Source: Skermania piniformis (GTDB taxonomy: Bacteria; Actinomycetota; Actinomycetes; Mycobacteriales; Mycobacteriaceae). Taken from it: 64,000 nucleotides of DNA. Below the pieces are notes generated by a model that was not told the DNA's origin, searched no databases, and worked only from the letters and a program-made list of their open reading frames with translations. Each line of letters starts with the position of its first letter. The first letter of the stretch is position 1. The DNA lies in NCBI RefSeq assembly GCF_019285775.1, contig NZ_CP079105.1:682001-746000 (forward strand), written 5' to 3'. This document shows positions 61,747 through 64,000 of this stretch, in pieces. The position numbers and the translations under genes are program-made.

Positions 61747-64000
61747 GTGGGGTATCACAATCCGGACATCCCCTGGTCCGAGCTGGAACGGATGCTTTCG
61801 GGCCGGCCGAGCGAGCCGGACGGCGGCGACGGTCCGGCGTGGTCGCGGAAACGTGCCTCCTATGCGGCCCGCTCGACCGGCCCGATCGCCGGTCCCACCG
61901 ATGTCGTCCCCTATGCCGAACTGCACTGTCACTCCAACTTCAGTTTCCTGGACGGGGTCAGCGCTCCGGAGGAGCTCGTTCGGCAAGCCGTCCGGTTGGG
62001 CCTGACCGGGCTCGCGCTCACCGACCACGACGGGTTCTACGGCGTGGTGCGGATGGCCGAAGCGGCCGACGAGCACGGCCTGCCCACGATGTACGGCGCC
62101 GAGCTCTCGCTGGGGCTGGCTCGGCCGCAGAACGGCGTCGCCGATCCGGAAGGCAGCCATCTCCTCGTGCTGGCCCGGGGCGAGACCGGCTATCACGCGC
62201 TCGCCGAGGCGCTGACGACCGCGCACCTGACCGGCGGCGAGAAGGGCCGCCCGGTCTACGATCTCGATACGCTGACCGAGTCGTTGGCGGGCCGGGTGGT
62301 CGTGCTCACCGGCTGCCGCAAGGGTGCCGTCCGCCAGGCCCTGACCCGGTCCGATGTCACCGCGGCAACTCGCGAATTGACCGCACTGACCGAGCGATTC
62401 GGGCGGGACAACGTGTTTGCCGAGGTTTACGACCACGGCTATCCGCTCGACGCGGCGGCCAACGATGCGGTCGCGGCGGTGGCGTCGGCCGGTGGTGTCG
62501 GTGTCGTCGCCACCGGCAACGTCCACTACGCCCACCCGCGGGACCGGCGACTGGCGCATGCCGTCGCGGCGGTGCGGGCCCGCCGTGGCCTCGACGAGAT
62601 GGACGGTTGGCTGCCGGCCTCCGGTGCGGCGTTCCTGCGCTCGGGAGCGGAGATGGCGGCTCGGTTCGCGCGGTTCCCCGGTGCGGTCGCCCGGACCGCC
62701 GACCTCGCTGCCGATCTTGCGTTTCCCTTGCGCAAGGCGCGACCACGGCTGCCGCGGCAGGCGGTGCCCGACGGGCACACCTCGATGTCCTGGTTGCGCG
62801 AGCTCGTCCGGCGGGGGTGCGCGACGCACTACCCCGATGCCGGTACGGACGTCCGGGCCCGGCTCGAGCGTGAGCTCACCGTCATCGAGCGGCTCGACTT
62901 CCCCGGGTACTTCCTGATCGTGCACGACATCGTCGCCTTTGCCCGCAGCCGCGGAATCCTCTGTCAGGGGCGTGGTTCGGCGGCGAACTCGGCTGTCTGT
63001 TATGTCCTCGGGATCACCGCCGTCGACCCGGTGAAGTTCGACCTGCCGTTCGAGCGGTTCCTTTCGACCACCCGTGACGAGGAGCCGGACATCGACGTCG
63101 ACTTCGATTCCGACCGCCGCGAAGAGGTCATCCAGTGGGTCTATGCGAAGTACGGTCGGCGCAACGCAGCCCAGGTGTGCAACGTGGTCTCCTACCGGCC
63201 TCGCTCCGCCGTCCGCGACATGGCCAAGGCGCTCGGCTATTCGAGCGGGCAGCAGGACGCGTGGTCCAAGTCGGTCGATGTGTGGGGCGGCCCGGTCGCG
63301 GACCACGACATCCCGGGGCCGGTGCTCGAGCTCGCGAACGAGCTGCTCCGGGCGCCGCGGCAGTTGGGAATCCATTCCGGCGGAATCGTGCTCACCGACC
63401 GTCCGATCGGCGAGGTATGTCCGATCGAGCCGGCGCGGATGGTCGATCGCACGGTCCTGCAGTGGGACAAGGACGACTGTGCGTGGATGGGGTTGGTCAA
63501 GTTCGACCTGCTCGGCCTGGGGATGCTCGGCGCGGTGCAGCACACGTTGGACGTGGCGCGGGAGCGGGTGGGCGAGGCCTGGACGTTGGCGTCGATCCCC
63601 AAGGAGGAGCCCGGGGTCTACGACCAGCTGTGCCGGGCCGACGCGATCGGGGTGTTCCAGGTCGAGAGCCGGGCGCAGCTGGGCACGCTGCCGCGGCTGC
63701 GGCCGCGCTGCTTCTACGACCTGGTCACCGAGATCGCGCTGATCCGACCCGGTCCAATCCAGGGCGGAGCGGTGCACCCGTATATCCGCCGACGCACCGG
63801 TGCCGAGCCGATCACCTACCCGCATCCGCTGCTCGAGCCGGTGCTCGAACGGACTCTCGGGGTTCCGTTGTTCCAGGAACAGCTGATGCAGATCGCCATG
63901 ACGGTCGGCGGCTGCAGCGGTGACGATGCGGACCTGTTGCGCCGGGCGATGGGGTCCAAGCGTGGCATCGAGCGGATCGGCCGGCTGCGCGAGCAGTTGT
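61747..64000 (+). CDS. dnaE2: Error-prone DNA polymerase DnaE2 (3' end outside window)
   Basis: A C-family polymerase for translesion synthesis; 751 codons are visible of an expected total near 1080. GTG 61747 (AGAAAGAGG upstream) gives GYHNPDIPWSELERMLSGRP, the usual DnaE2 N-terminus. PHP domain: ELHCHSNFSFLDG and ALTDHDGFYGVVRM. Palm: GRGSAANSAVCYVLGI and EEPDIDVDFDSDRREEV with catalytic Asp448, Asp450 and Asp452. GIHSGGIVL and FDLLGLGMLGAV follow. Third gene of the SOS mutasome operon, 25 bases after imuB. Open at the right edge. Confidence 0.95.
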   Translation, partial: MGYHNPDIPWSELERMLSGRPSEPDGGDGPAWSRKRASYAARSTGPIAGPTDVVPYAELHCHSNFSFLDGVSAPEELVRQAVRLGLTGLALTDHDGFYGVVRMAEAADEHGLPTMYGAELSLGLARPQNGVADPEGSHLLVLARGETGYHALAEALTTAHLTGGEKGRPVYDLDTLTESLAGRVVVLTGCRKGAVRQALTRSDVTAATRELTALTERFGRDNVFAEVYDHGYPLDAAANDAVAAVASAGGVGVVATGNVHYAHPRDRRLAHAVAAVRARRGLDEMDGWLPASGAAFLRSGAEMAARFARFPGAVARTADLAADLAFPLRKARPRLPRQAVPDGHTSMSWLRELVRRGCATHYPDAGTDVRARLERELTVIERLDFPGYFLIVHDIVAFARSRGILCQGRGSAANSAVCYVLGITAVDPVKFDLPFERFLSTTRDEEPDIDVDFDSDRREEVIQWVYAKYGRRNAAQVCNVVSYRPRSAVRDMAKALGYSSGQQDAWSKSVDVWGGPVADHDIPGPVLELANELLRAPRQLGIHSGGIVLTDRPIGEVCPIEPARMVDRTVLQWDKDDCAWMGLVKFDLLGLGMLGAVQHTLDVARERVGEAWTLASIPKEEPGVYDQLCRADAIGVFQVESRAQLGTLPRLRPRCFYDLVTEIALIRPGPIQGGAVHPYIRRRTGAEPITYPHPLLEPVLERTLGVPLFQEQLMQIAMTVGGCSGDDADLLRRAMGSKRGIERIGRLREQL

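Overview
The window is high-GC, gene-dense actinobacterial DNA. Frequent GTG starts, 4-base stop/start overlaps, menaquinone genes in the order known from Mycobacterium tuberculosis (menE, DUF3349, small membrane protein, pitA, VOC protein, menB, menC, menD, menG, menJ, polyprenyl synthase, htpX, yajQ) and a mycolic-acid dehydratase gene (HadA-HadB) between rpmG and tRNA-Trp/secE/nusG/rplK/rplA point to the mycolate-forming order Mycobacteriales, most likely a Nocardiaceae member. The genus cannot be fixed from this stretch.

Layout. 1-8.3 kb: an acyl-CoA dehydrogenase cut by the window edge, menA, a VapBC-type toxin-antitoxin pair, an HTH/Clp-N pair with a two-palindrome promoter, a MarR regulator divergent from a phosphotransferase, and a large AfsR-type regulator. 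8.3-12.6 kb is accessory and decayed: two small unknown genes, a truncated alcohol dehydrogenase in front of an intact one, a tautomerase, then remnants of a second tautomerase, an amidohydrolase and the C-terminus of a type I restriction HsdR subunit. 12.6-16.9 kb: a DrrAB-like ABC exporter, a DUF445 membrane protein and a DUF4393 protein. 17.0-24.0 kb: a compact minus-strand operon, the most unusual feature here. It encodes a TerD-fused, EccC-like FtsK/SpoIIIE ATPase, a protein with a ParB-like C-terminus, two tiny helical proteins sharing a W-R-D turn, and a second TerD protein. 24.2-36.7 kb: a Lon protease and a run of redox enzymes with divergent regulators (AraC/VOC, GMC oxidoreductase, alpha/beta hydrolase, old-yellow-enzyme/CBS/molybdoenzyme with a TetR regulator, LLM flavoenzyme) and a secreted protein.

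36.7-54.5 kb is the menaquinone region: MenE, MenB, a hot-dog thioesterase, MenC, MenD, MenG, MenJ and a polyprenyl diphosphate synthase, with MenA at the left end. menF and a recognisable menH are absent from the window. A fused nitrate reductase/flavoprotein reductase sits between menG and menJ. 54.5-59.4 kb holds tRNA-Tyr, -Thr, -Met and -Trp, rpmG, hadAB, secE, nusG, rplK and rplA. 59.4-64 kb is an SOS mutasome operon (imuA', imuB, dnaE2) behind a 30-bp perfect LexA palindrome; dnaE2 runs off the right edge.

Regulation. Many genes carry a -10 hexamer of the form TANNNT (or close to it) whose first base lies 11-14, usually exactly 12, bases before the start codon, the geometry of leaderless transcripts. 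Several of these promoters are embedded in operator palindromes (HTH/Clp-N pair, MarR/phosphotransferase, imuA').
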